Of a DNA stretch of 64,000 bases, positions 7,501 to 14,481 are shown one piece after another; within the stretch, counting starts at the first letter, position 1, and each line of letters begins with the position of its first letter. The notes beneath the pieces were generated by a model. That model did not search any database. It worked only from the letters and a program-made list of their open reading frames with translations, and was not told the DNA's origin. The position numbers and the translations under genes were made by a program. The DNA is from Hydrogenophilales bacterium 28-61-23 (GTDB lineage Bacteria; Pseudomonadota; Gammaproteobacteria; Burkholderiales; Thiobacillaceae): positions 62,001 to 126,000 of the forward strand of contig NCGJ01000001.1 of assembly GCA_002281555.1 (NCBI GenBank), given 5' to 3'.

Positions 7501-9931
7501 TGCGGTCGATCTCGAACTTGCCGGCCTCGATCTTGGAGAAGTCGAGGATGTCGTTGATCACGTCCAGCAGGGCAAACGCCGAGTCGTGGATGACGTTGGC
7601 CATCTCCATCTGCGGGCCGTTGAGGCTGCTTTGCTGTAGCACCTCGATCATGCCGATCACACCGTTCATCGGCGTGCGGATTTCGTGGCTCATGTTGGCC
7701 AGGAAAATGTCCTTGGCGGCGTTGGCGCGTTCCGCCTCGATCCTGGCGTCGAGCACCGCCCGCTCAGCCGACTTGCGCTCGGTAATGTTGCGCACCACAC
7801 CGGTGTAGTGGCGTTTGCCGCCCAGCAGCATCTCGCTGACCGAAAGGTCGAGCGGGAAGCTGCCGCCATCCTTGCGCCGCCCCATGACCTCGCGCCCGGA
7901 GCCGATGATGCGCGCCGCGCCGGTGGCGCGGTAATGCGCGAGGTAGGCGTCGTGCTGGCTGTGGTACGGCCCCGGCATCAGCATCTTGATGTTGCGTCCG
8001 ATCACCGCGTCGGCGGCGTAGCCGAAAATGCGCTCGGCGGCCGGGTTAAGGGTTTCGACCATGCCGTCCTCGTCGATGGTGATGATCCCATCCACCACGG
8101 TGTCGAGTATCGCCTGCAGGCGGGCGGCGATGTCGCGCACGGCGGCGGTGTCAGCCTTGGATTCTCCCGCCATGCGCTCGCTTTCGCGCAATTCCAGCTC
8201 GACCCGCTTGCGCTCCGTGATATCGCGAAACGCGACGACTACACCCACGATGGCGTTTTGCTCGTCGTGGATCGGGGCGGTGGTGTATTCGACCTGCACG
8301 CTCGATCCGTCCTTGCGCCAGAACACTTCGTTCCCGACTCTGCGCACGACTCCGTCGATCATGGTGGCATGGATGGGGCACTGCGCCATCGGATAAGGCG
8401 TTCCATCCGCCCTCGCGTAATGCATGGTCGCGTGTGCGTGCCGTCCGATCAGCTCGTCGATGCCATAGCCGAGCAATTTCGCGGCGGCGGGATTCTGGAA
8501 GCTGATGCCGCCGTCCCGGTCAATACCGTAAATGCCTTCTTCGACCGACGCCAGAATCAGCTCGTTCTGGCGTTGGAGTTGCAGCAGCGCCTGTTCCGCG
8601 CGTTTTCGCTCGCTGATGTCTTCGCCGATGCTCGCCGTTCCGATCACATCGCCGTCCGCCGAGCGCAGCACCGAATTGTTCCAGCGTATCAACCGATGCT
8701 CGCCGGACCGGGTGAGGATTTCGTTTTCGTGGTGCCAGGTGTCGGGCAGGTTGGCGAGGAGCTCGGAAAAGAATGCACCTTTCAAGTCGTCGATTTCCGG
8801 CGGTGTGTAGACATCGAACCAGTTGCGCCCGATAACTTCCTCGCGTTGCCAGCCGGTCAGGTTGAGCAGGTAATCGTTGCAATAGGTAATCCGTGCTTCG
8901 CGGTCGAGCATTATCGAAATCAGTTGCACATTCGCCAGCATGTCGCTGAAGCGACGCTCGCTTTCGATCAATGCCAGTTCGGCCTGCCTGCGTTCCGTGA
9001 TGTCTTCGTAGAGCCCCAGAATGCCGATGGTCTGGTTGTTCCTGTCACGTAGCGGCACCTTGGAGGTGCGCAGCCAGATCGTGTTGCCGTCCGGAGTCGT
9101 CTGTGGTTCCTCGATATTCAGCTTGGGGACTCCCGATTCCAGCACGGCTCTATCGTCGCCGCGGTACAGCTCGGCCTGATCCTTCCACCCCATTTCGAAA
9201 TCGGTCTTGCCGGTCAGTTCGTCGGGCCTGGAGTGCCCGGCATCTTTCGCGAACCGAGCGTTGCAGCCTAGATAGCGCAAATTGCGATCCTTCCAGAAGA
9301 TGCGGGATGGCACATTTTCCATCACGAGTTGGAGCAGATCCTTCGACCCTTGGAGTGACTTCTCCGCCTGCTTCTGCTCCGTGATGTCCTGGTGCATGAC
9401 GACGACGCCATTCGGATGGTCATCGGACAAAGGCGTCGCCGTCATCAGAAACCAGCGCTGTTGCGTTGGCGAATGACAGGAATATTCGAGCGAAAAGCCC
9501 TTTGCCTCGCCAGACAGCACCGAACGAATACCTGCGGCAACTAGGCGGGCATCGGCAGCGGCGTCCCCCCGCGCTTGGCCGCAAATATCGAGGTAATTGA
9601 CGCCGATCGCATATTCCGGGCCTTGTAGCGCATTCGCGCTGGCGAATTGCCGCCAGGCCTCGTTCACCGAGACGATGCCCCCCTGAGTGTCGAGCAAGGC
9701 GATATGCGCGGGCAGCGCGTTAAGGATGGCGGCCTGCTTGGCGGCTTCGATGTGGCGCAACTGCTCCTGGATGTGGCGCAACAGGAAGGTGCGGCCTTCA
9801 GCGTCCGCCACCCCATCCACCTCGCCGGCCGTCAGTTCCTCCAGACGTTGCCCGGTCAAGTGCAGCGTCTCGATCAGCGCGGCAATTTCCTCGTTTTCGT
9901 CCAGCGGAGGCGGTGCTTGGCCCGGTTTCAT
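4559..9931 (-). CDS. multi-PAS hybrid histidine kinase with REC, Hpt and EAL output
   Basis: A soluble 1790-residue phosphorelay protein. Order: helical lead (1-65), PAS1 (66-190), PAS2 (197-318), PAS3 (327-445), PAS4 (455-578), PAS5 (603-725), HisKA with His749 in NMSHEIRTP, HATPase (855-970, GGTGLGL), a degenerate receiver (995-1090), receiver with Asp1194, Hpt with His1336 in HKLKSSS, receiver with Asp1446, and EAL (1535-1775; signature ETL, Glu1563, DDFGTG at 1683). PAS5 resembles the oxygen-sensing PAS of FixL, with a conserved His660 and Arg680. It would pass phosphate His-Asp-His-Asp to an attached c-di-GMP phosphodiesterase. Its start overlaps kaiB by ATGA. Confidence 0.92.
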   Translation of the reverse strand: MKPGQAPPPLDENEEIAALIETLHLTGQRLEELTAGEVDGVADAEGRTFLLRHIQEQLRHIEAAKQAAILNALPAHIALLDTQGGIVSVNEAWRQFASANALQGPEYAIGVNYLDICGQARGDAAADARLVAAGIRSVLSGEAKGFSLEYSCHSPTQQRWFLMTATPLSDDHPNGVVVMHQDITEQKQAEKSLQGSKDLLQLVMENVPSRIFWKDRNLRYLGCNARFAKDAGHSRPDELTGKTDFEMGWKDQAELYRGDDRAVLESGVPKLNIEEPQTTPDGNTIWLRTSKVPLRDRNNQTIGILGLYEDITERRQAELALIESERRFSDMLANVQLISIMLDREARITYCNDYLLNLTGWQREEVIGRNWFDVYTPPEIDDLKGAFFSELLANLPDTWHHENEILTRSGEHRLIRWNNSVLRSADGDVIGTASIGEDISERKRAEQALLQLQRQNELILASVEEGIYGIDRDGGISFQNPAAAKLLGYGIDELIGRHAHATMHYARADGTPYPMAQCPIHATMIDGVVRRVGNEVFWRKDGSSVQVEYTTAPIHDEQNAIVGVVVAFRDITERKRVELELRESERMAGESKADTAAVRDIAARLQAILDTVVDGIITIDEDGMVETLNPAAERIFGYAADAVIGRNIKMLMPGPYHSQHDAYLAHYRATGAARIIGSGREVMGRRKDGGSFPLDLSVSEMLLGGKRHYTGVVRNITERKSAERAVLDARIEAERANAAKDIFLANMSHEIRTPMNGVIGMIEVLQQSSLNGPQMEMANVIHDSAFALLDVINDILDFSKIEAGKFEIDRIPMNVADVVEKACEILDSMALKKAVELTLFTDPAIPARVLGDPGRLRQILINLANNAIKFSSGKQRTGRVSVRVVLAKINPERVLLEFQVVDNGIGIDAATLARLFTPFNQADASTTRNYGGTGLGLAISRQLANLMDGDIGVQSEPGKGSLFSARIPFALPVVEDNADRPPHVEADSDRQRVAGLSCLVVGYPDGMASDLAAYLSYGEAIVERTQDLMVAQHWIAARPPGRPIVIIDTRVASPPLEELRATARAHPESDTHFVVIRRGLRRGLREEDSHLVSVDGNILTRRTLLNAVAIAAGRATTPGQATPPDKANATVASLPGETPLRRDGRILVAEDNEINRSVIQHQLSLLGYVADLADDGRKALARWHRGNYALLLTDLHMPNMDGLELTAAIRRAEGAGQHLPIVALTANALKSEAVRCLAAGMDDYLTKPVLLDRLQAMLEKWLPMPGRDTAAASQAPPASQRLAVLDRTVLPKQIGNDPALIARFFEDYRHSAQTAADEIRAAIARGDWKTAGDGGHKLKSSSRAIGALALGEVCARLEQAGKGGDADAMLALEFEQALAAAFAAMHQADVAAPNILLVDDEAFQLQLLSQQLAILGLDRIDACTSGEQALARLEAQSAGEQLIFLDLNMPGMDGVEFIRRLVARAYTGALILVSGEDARILETAVRLARAHRLNVLGHMNKPVQPERLEALLERWRSTAPKAAGKASKRYGAEAVRRAIVGGELVNHYQPKVDVASGAFTGVETLVRWQHPDDGLVFPDEFIGVAEENGLIDDLTGVVLTEALGQTRRWRDQGLNLRVAVNVSMHNLARLEFADFVLSEIVRSGVAAEDLILEVTESRLMKDVLAPLDILTRLRLKHIGLSIDDFGTGHSSLSQLRDIPFDELKIDRSFVHGADRDKTRCAIFSASLGMARQLGMKTVAEGVEDRADWNFLRQQGCDLAQGYFIARPMPAGDLSAWLADWRARQPELIST

Positions 9932-10218
9932 GCCGCGCTGTCCAGCAGTCCCAGAGCCAGCAACACAGTCTGCGTCTGACTCAGCGTGCCGACGATTTTC
10001 CGCACCGGCGGCGGCGTCAGCGCGACCAGCGTCGGGGTCATGAAGATGCCTTCCGCCAACGCGCGCTTGGGTTCCCGGAATACGTCGACGACTTCGATCT
10101 CGTACCGGTCCGGCAGGTGGTTCCGGCAGAATGTGGCCAGGTTTGCGATTGCCTGGGTGGAGTTCGGCGCATCGCCCGCGACATAGAGCCGGAACTTGAA
10201 TTGGGCAAGTCGGGTCAT
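9928..10218 (-). CDS. kaiB: KaiB-family clock protein
   Basis: 96 residues with the KaiB thioredoxin-like pattern: an N-terminal strand FKFRLYVAGDAPNS, a helix, then IEVVDVFREPKRALAEGI and the cis-proline-type turn MTPTLV. In cyanobacteria KaiB switches fold and docks on the CI ring of phosphorylated KaiC. Here it sits directly after kaiC (ATGA overlap) and just before the giant kinase (ATGA overlap), which makes the kinase the likely partner or output. Length is close to the usual 90-105. No kaiA is present in the window. Confidence 0.93.
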   Translation of the reverse strand: MTRLAQFKFRLYVAGDAPNSTQAIANLATFCRNHLPDRYEIEVVDVFREPKRALAEGIFMTPTLVALTPPPVRKIVGTLSQTQTVLLALGLLDSAA

Positions 10219-11960
10219 GGCTGTTTCACCTCCGGCGCCGGCGTCGTCGCATCGGCTCCGCGCAACTCCTTCATCTGGGTGCGCCCGCGCGACAACTCGC
10301 CTTCGTGGCTTTGCGTGGAGCGAACCAGCAAGGCCTTCTCGACCTGCTTCGCCACCAGTTCAGTCTGTAGCGACTTCAGGCGCACCTCGAGTTCGGCCTC
10401 CTCGGCATCGAGCCTGACCCGCTTGAGCTTGGCGGCGGCCTCGGCGGCCTCGGTGGCGACCCGCTCGGCGCGTTCCTTTTCCCAACGCAGCGTGCCCATC
10501 AACACCTCGCCGCCGGCCGTGTAGGTGTCGGCCAGCGTCACCCCCGCGTCGCTCAGGATCAGTTCGCGCACCTGGTTCGAATGCGCGGTGCCGCGCGACT
10601 TGACGATGGACAGACCGCGATTGCGCTCGCCGGCCTGGACCAGATAGTTGAGGTGGATCCAGGTGTCGGCCAGGGTCGAAATCTGTAGCGGCGAGTTGCT
10701 TTCGCTCCGGTTCGACATCTCGTCGAGCAGACTGGTGCAGACCAGGGTGATGCCCTCGCTCTTGGACCAGTCGATCAAGCGGTCGGCCACGCTTTGCGCG
10801 GTCGTGTCGTTGCCGGATTTGTACCAGGTCGACACCGGATCGATGACCAGGCAACGGGCGTCATGCTCCTGCGCCAGTGTCTTGATGCGCACCAGGTAAG
10901 ACTCCGCGCTGCCGGCGATGGAGCGTGCCGAGATCATGCTCAAGCAGCCGTTTTTTACATATCGATCCAGTCCGATGCCGACCGAGGCCAGGTTGCGGAT
11001 CACCTCGTTGTAATCCGAATCGAAGCTGACGAACAAGGTGTGTTCGCCGCGCTGGCAGGCAGCCTCCGCGAAAGCGGCGCTCAAGGTGGTCTTGGCGGTG
11101 CCGGAGAAACCGGTGATCAGGATGCTGGCGCCACGGTAGTAGCCGCCGCCGAGCATGGTATCGAGCCGCTCGACGCCGCTGGAAACGCGCTCGTTGCTGA
11201 CCTTGGCGTCGACATGGACGCGAGTGCGCGCGACGTCGACCACCAGCCCGCTGTTGCCGATCAGAAACGGCGATTCGTTCTCGTCGAAGCCGGAGCCGCG
11301 ATACTTCTGCACGCGCAGATTGCGATGCGACACGCCCAGCGCCACGCTGTGGTTGAGGATGACGGCGCAGTCGACCATGAATTGCATGAAGCCGAACGGC
11401 TGCTGGATGACACTGGCCTCGTCGCCGCCCGCCTTCGCGGTGATGATGCCGGTCAGCTCGCGCGCCAATAACCACTCGTGCAGCCGGTAGATCTCGCGCC
11501 GCTTCGCCGCCGGGTCGGGCAGCAGCGCCAATACGACATCGAGGGCGTCGAACACGATGCGGCGCGCGCCCATATTCTTGGTCTGGGCCTCCAGTGCCGC
11601 GAGCATGCCGCCCAGATCGAAATCGCCCGACTGAACCAGGTCGGACTTCGGTTGGGCGTCGAGGAAAAACAGTTTTTTCTCGCGCAGCAACCCGGCGAGG
11701 TCCCAGCCGAAACTGTCGGCATTGGCGACGATGCGCGTCGAGGCCTCTTCGAAGGCGACGAAGATGCCCGGTTCTTTGCAATCCTGTGCGCCATGCGCCA
11801 GGAATTGCAGCGAGAGTATGGTCTTGCCGGAGCCGGGGCCGCCCACCAGCAGCGTGGTGCGGCCACGCGGCAAACCGCCGCCGGTGATTTCGTCGAAACC
11901 GGTAATGCCGGTCGGCGCTTTGGTCGGTGTTGGCGCGAGCGGAGGCCGAATGGATTTCAT
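10215..11960 (-). CDS. kaiC: KaiC-family double RecA ATPase/autokinase with coiled-coil tail
   Basis: 581 residues from the chosen start at 11960, preceded by a weak AGGGA site; the frame stays open up to 12038. CI has Walker A GGPGSGKT (40-47) and the catalytic pair Glu71-Glu72 in FVAFEEAS. CII has Walker A GFSGTAKT (284-291), but the equivalent of the CII glutamate pair reads Asp314-Ser315. The phosphosite pair is kept as Ser428-Thr429 in ISTLADT. Residues about 490-570 are a charged coiled coil absent from cyanobacterial KaiC but known from KaiA-independent bacterial homologues such as that of Rhodobacter. It heads the six-frame operon. Confidence 0.92.
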   Translation of the reverse strand: MKSIRPPLAPTPTKAPTGITGFDEITGGGLPRGRTTLLVGGPGSGKTILSLQFLAHGAQDCKEPGIFVAFEEASTRIVANADSFGWDLAGLLREKKLFFLDAQPKSDLVQSGDFDLGGMLAALEAQTKNMGARRIVFDALDVVLALLPDPAAKRREIYRLHEWLLARELTGIITAKAGGDEASVIQQPFGFMQFMVDCAVILNHSVALGVSHRNLRVQKYRGSGFDENESPFLIGNSGLVVDVARTRVHVDAKVSNERVSSGVERLDTMLGGGYYRGASILITGFSGTAKTTLSAAFAEAACQRGEHTLFVSFDSDYNEVIRNLASVGIGLDRYVKNGCLSMISARSIAGSAESYLVRIKTLAQEHDARCLVIDPVSTWYKSGNDTTAQSVADRLIDWSKSEGITLVCTSLLDEMSNRSESNSPLQISTLADTWIHLNYLVQAGERNRGLSIVKSRGTAHSNQVRELILSDAGVTLADTYTAGGEVLMGTLRWEKERAERVATEAAEAAAKLKRVRLDAEEAELEVRLKSLQTELVAKQVEKALLVRSTQSHEGELSRGRTQMKELRGADATTPAPEVKQP

Positions 11961-12055
11961 GGTGTTTCCCTGTGATGAAAAAAGAGCCATACGAAAAGCG
12001 CCAGACGTAAGGCGCCTTGGTCGGAACAATGACCGCAAATTTCATTTTTTCGGCA

Positions 12056-12101
12056 AGCATCCACATGTTCCTCTCGGCGGTATGTACGTTGGGACACACA
12101 G
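12056..12101 (-). promoter_or_regulatory. Crp-like box and -10 candidate upstream of kaiC
   Basis: On the minus strand the core is TGTG-TCCCAACG-TACA (12098-12083). Exactly 21 bp further on is GATGCT (12061-12056), giving a class II layout and a leader of about 90 nt before kaiC. The hexamer is a weak -10; the support comes from the same spacing at nine other sites in the window. Confidence 0.5.
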
Positions 12102-12125
12102 GCTGCCGTCGCCTCCGGCGCGGTC

Positions 12126-12168
12126 GGTTTGCTGACGCACATAAGCGGCCGGATATCTCGCGTATCTT
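12126..12168 (+). promoter_or_regulatory. Crp-like box and -10 candidate upstream of the antiporter
   Basis: Core GGTT-TGCTGACG-CACA at 12126-12141, then 21 bp, then TATCTT at 12163-12168. Transcription would start near 12175, about 38 nt before the antiporter ATG. The left half-site is poor and the right half with the TAA flank is good. Confidence 0.5.
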
Positions 12169-12212
12169 TTGTTTCACTTTGACTGACTACCAGGTCCAAT
12201 CAGGCGGTATCC

Positions 12213-13541
12213 ATGTCCTTTGCAATCTGGGCGCTGATCATCGGCGCGCTGCTGATCACGATGGCGTTGTCGGGCACGGCGCTGCGGCGGCTGCCGTTGA
12301 GTACCGCCATGCTTTATCTGGCGGCGGGCTACGGGCTTGGCCCGGCCGGATGCGGGCTGATGGCGCCCGATCCGCTGTCCTGGTCGGCCGCCCTGGAGCG
12401 AGTGGCGGAAGCGGCGGTACTTATTTCGTTGTTCTCCGTCGGCCTCAAGCTCGGTCTTCCCTTGTCGAACAAGGGCTGGCGGCTTCCGGTGCGTCTCGCC
12501 ATCGTTTCGATGACGATCACGGTGGCGCTGATCGCCGCCATCGCGATGCTTGGCCTTGGCTTCTCGCTCGGCGCCGCCATCCTGCTCGGGGCGATTCTGG
12601 CGCCGACCGATCCGGTGCTTGCCTCCGATGTCCAGGTGCTCGAGGCGGGCGATCGCGATCGTTTGCGCTTCAGCCTGACCGGGGAGGGCGGCTTGAACGA
12701 CGGCGCCGCGTTTCCATTCGTGATGTTGGCTCTGGGCCTGCTCGGCCTGCACGATCTGGGCGTGGGCGGCTGGCGCTGGCTCGCCCTCGACGTGCTCTGG
12801 GCCATCGTCGGCGGCGTGCTGATCGGCGGCGCGTTGGGCGCGCTGATCGGGCGGCTGGTGGTCTATCTGCGCGGCCGCCATCAGGAGTCGGTCGGCCTCG
12901 ATGAATTCCTCGCGCTGGGCCTGATCGCACTGGCCTACGGCGTTGCCGTGCTCAGCCTGGCTTCGGGCTTTCTCGCCGTTTTCGCCGCAGGACTCGCTTT
13001 GCAGCGGGTGAAGGAACAGCCTCGGGAAGGCTCCAATCCAGCCATTCTGGAAACCGGACTGCAGAGCAGTCAGGCCAATGAGGCGCTGGCCACCGATTCG
13101 GAATATGCCAGCGCCTACATGATGCAGCAGGTGCGCGGCTTCAACGAACAATTGGAGCGGATCGCGGAGATGGCCGTGGTTTTGGTGATTGGCGCCATGT
13201 TGTCATACACCTATCTGCCCGACGGCGCGGTCTGGTTCGTGCCGCTCCTGTTTGTGGTCGTGCGCCCGGTCTCGGTCTGGCTCGGTTTGCTTGGCGCGCC
13301 GGTGTCGCGCGATCAGCGCCTGCTGATTTCCTGGTTCGGCATTCGCGGCATCGGCTCGATCTACTATTTGATGTACGCGATCAACCATGGGCTGCCGCAC
13401 GCTTTGGTGGGGGACATCGTCGCCCTCACGCTCAGCGTGGTGGCGGTCTCCATCGTGCTGCACGGCATCTCGGTGACGCCACTGATGAGCCTCTACGCGC
13501 GGAGGAAAGCACGCCGTTCCGGACTCGACCGGCGTGCTTGA
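12213..13541 (+). CDS. CPA1-type Na+(K+)/H+ antiporter
   Basis: A 442-residue inner-membrane protein with about twelve hydrophobic segments. It has the CPA1 signatures: GAILAPTDPVLASDVQV near residue 130 and GEGGLNDGAAFP near 160, where the Asn-Asp pair forms the ion site, plus SWFGIRGIGSIYYL near 390. It exchanges protons for monovalent cations and would serve pH and osmotic homeostasis. It has no long cytosolic tail or TrkA domain. It diverges from kaiC, sharing a 250-bp intergenic region with two Crp-like boxes, and is followed by a crp gene on the same strand. Confidence 0.88.
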   Translation: MSFAIWALIIGALLITMALSGTALRRLPLSTAMLYLAAGYGLGPAGCGLMAPDPLSWSAALERVAEAAVLISLFSVGLKLGLPLSNKGWRLPVRLAIVSMTITVALIAAIAMLGLGFSLGAAILLGAILAPTDPVLASDVQVLEAGDRDRLRFSLTGEGGLNDGAAFPFVMLALGLLGLHDLGVGGWRWLALDVLWAIVGGVLIGGALGALIGRLVVYLRGRHQESVGLDEFLALGLIALAYGVAVLSLASGFLAVFAAGLALQRVKEQPREGSNPAILETGLQSSQANEALATDSEYASAYMMQQVRGFNEQLERIAEMAVVLVIGAMLSYTYLPDGAVWFVPLLFVVVRPVSVWLGLLGAPVSRDQRLLISWFGIRGIGSIYYLMYAINHGLPHALVGDIVALTLSVVAVSIVLHGISVTPLMSLYARRKARRSGLDRRA

Positions 13542-13554
13542 TTTCCCCGTCTTG

Positions 13555-13596
13555 TCTGTGTGCTGCCGCACACAGATGAAGTTGTGCATCTACAAT
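13555..13596 (+). promoter_or_regulatory. Crp-like palindrome and -10 upstream of a crp gene
   Basis: A 22-bp palindrome (13555-13576) with arms TCTGTGTGC and GCACACAGA around a 4-bp centre. It contains the core TGTG-TGCTGCCG-CACA. TACAAT follows at 13591-13596. The spacing here is 18 bp rather than 21, so the protein may sit over the -35 region and repress, or act differently from the other boxes. Its position before a crp gene suggests autoregulation. Confidence 0.65.
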
Positions 13597-13659
13597 CGAA
13601 CAACGCCCTTGGCGTGTGGCCGAGGGCGTTTGGATGTGGATGCCAATGGGAGATTACGC

Positions 13660-14394
13660 ATGCAGGGAACTCAAGATCCCCGCCAGAACCACCTTCTTGC
13701 CGCCCTGCCGGAGAAGGAATATGAATATATGTTCCTCAATCTGGAGTTGGTGCCAATGCCGCTCGGTCATGTGCTGTATGAGTCCGGCACACAGATGCAC
13801 CACGTCTATTTCCCCATCGACTGCATCGTGTCGCTGCTCTATGTCATGGAGGATGGCGCGTCGGCGGAAATCGCCGTGGTCGGCAACGAGGGCGTCGTCG
13901 GCGTCGCGCTGTTCATGGGCGGCGAAACCACGCCCAACCGGGCTGTCGTGCAAAGCGCCGGCCACGCTTACCGGCTGAATGGGCAGTTGCTGAAAGATCT
14001 CTTCACCCGTGCCGGGGGGCGCCGTAGCGGTGCTTTTCAACATTTGTTGCTGCTTTATTCTCAGGCGCTGATTACGCAAATGGCGCAGACCGCGGTCTGC
14101 AACCGGCATCATTCGGTCGACCAGCAACTGTGCCGCTGGCTGCTGCTGAGTCTCGACCGTTTGCCCTCGAACGAGCTGGTGATGACGCAGGAACTGATCG
14201 CCAACATGCTCGGCGTGCGCCGCGAGGGCGTTACCGAGGCCGCCTGCAATCTGAACAAGGCCGGCCTGATTACTTACCACCGCGGCCACATCTCCGTACT
14301 GGATCGGCCTGGCCTGGAGGCGCGGGTCTGCGAGTGCTACATGGTGGTCAAGAAAGAGTTCGACCGCCTGCTGCCGGCGGCAAGCGTGCGGTAA
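13660..14394 (+). CDS. Crp/Fnr-type transcription regulator (paralogue 1)
   Basis: 244 residues with an N-terminal cyclic-nucleotide-binding-type beta roll and a C-terminal winged helix, with recognition helix LGVRREGVTEAA. There is no Fnr-type cysteine cluster at the N-terminus. The Met at 13660 is chosen because GGGAG lies just upstream and the paralogues begin at the same place (Q/P-DPRQNHLLAALP); the frame is open further back. Compared with the paralogues it has a short insertion, GGRRSGAF, before the dimer helix. The ligand is unknown. A Crp-like palindrome lies in its own promoter. Confidence 0.9.
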   Translation: MQGTQDPRQNHLLAALPEKEYEYMFLNLELVPMPLGHVLYESGTQMHHVYFPIDCIVSLLYVMEDGASAEIAVVGNEGVVGVALFMGGETTPNRAVVQSAGHAYRLNGQLLKDLFTRAGGRRSGAFQHLLLLYSQALITQMAQTAVCNRHHSVDQQLCRWLLLSLDRLPSNELVMTQELIANMLGVRREGVTEAACNLNKAGLITYHRGHISVLDRPGLEARVCECYMVVKKEFDRLLPAASVR

Positions 14395-14435
14395 TTCGCT
14401 AGCTCGGGTGCAATCTGCATCTTCAGCAACAAAAT

Positions 14436-14459
14436 AAAACGGCCCCGCAGGGCCGTTTT
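14436..14459. terminator. bidirectional hairpin terminator
   Basis: AAAACGGCCC-CGCA-GGGCCGTTTT forms a 10-bp stem with A/T tails on both sides. It lies between the convergent crp paralogue 1 and the crystallin/glycine-zipper gene, so it can end both transcripts. Confidence 0.9.
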
Positions 14460-14481
14460 GCTGCTTCAGCGCCGTCAGGCG

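Noticed and set aside
5057-7639. Long plus-strand frames (363 and 453 codons) opposite the hybrid kinase
   Set aside because: They mirror the high-GC third-position bias of the kinase gene; the translations show no domain, and the minus frame has unmistakable domains.
11961-12199. Frames upstream of kaiC (N-terminal extension to 12038 and an 80-codon frame)
   Set aside because: The conserved KaiC start region begins just after the Met at 11960, and the area holds the Crp-like boxes; no ribosome site or family match for the extras.
13560-14394. Fnr-type oxygen sensing by the Crp paralogues
   Set aside because: The N-terminal Cys cluster needed for an iron-sulphur centre is absent in all four.
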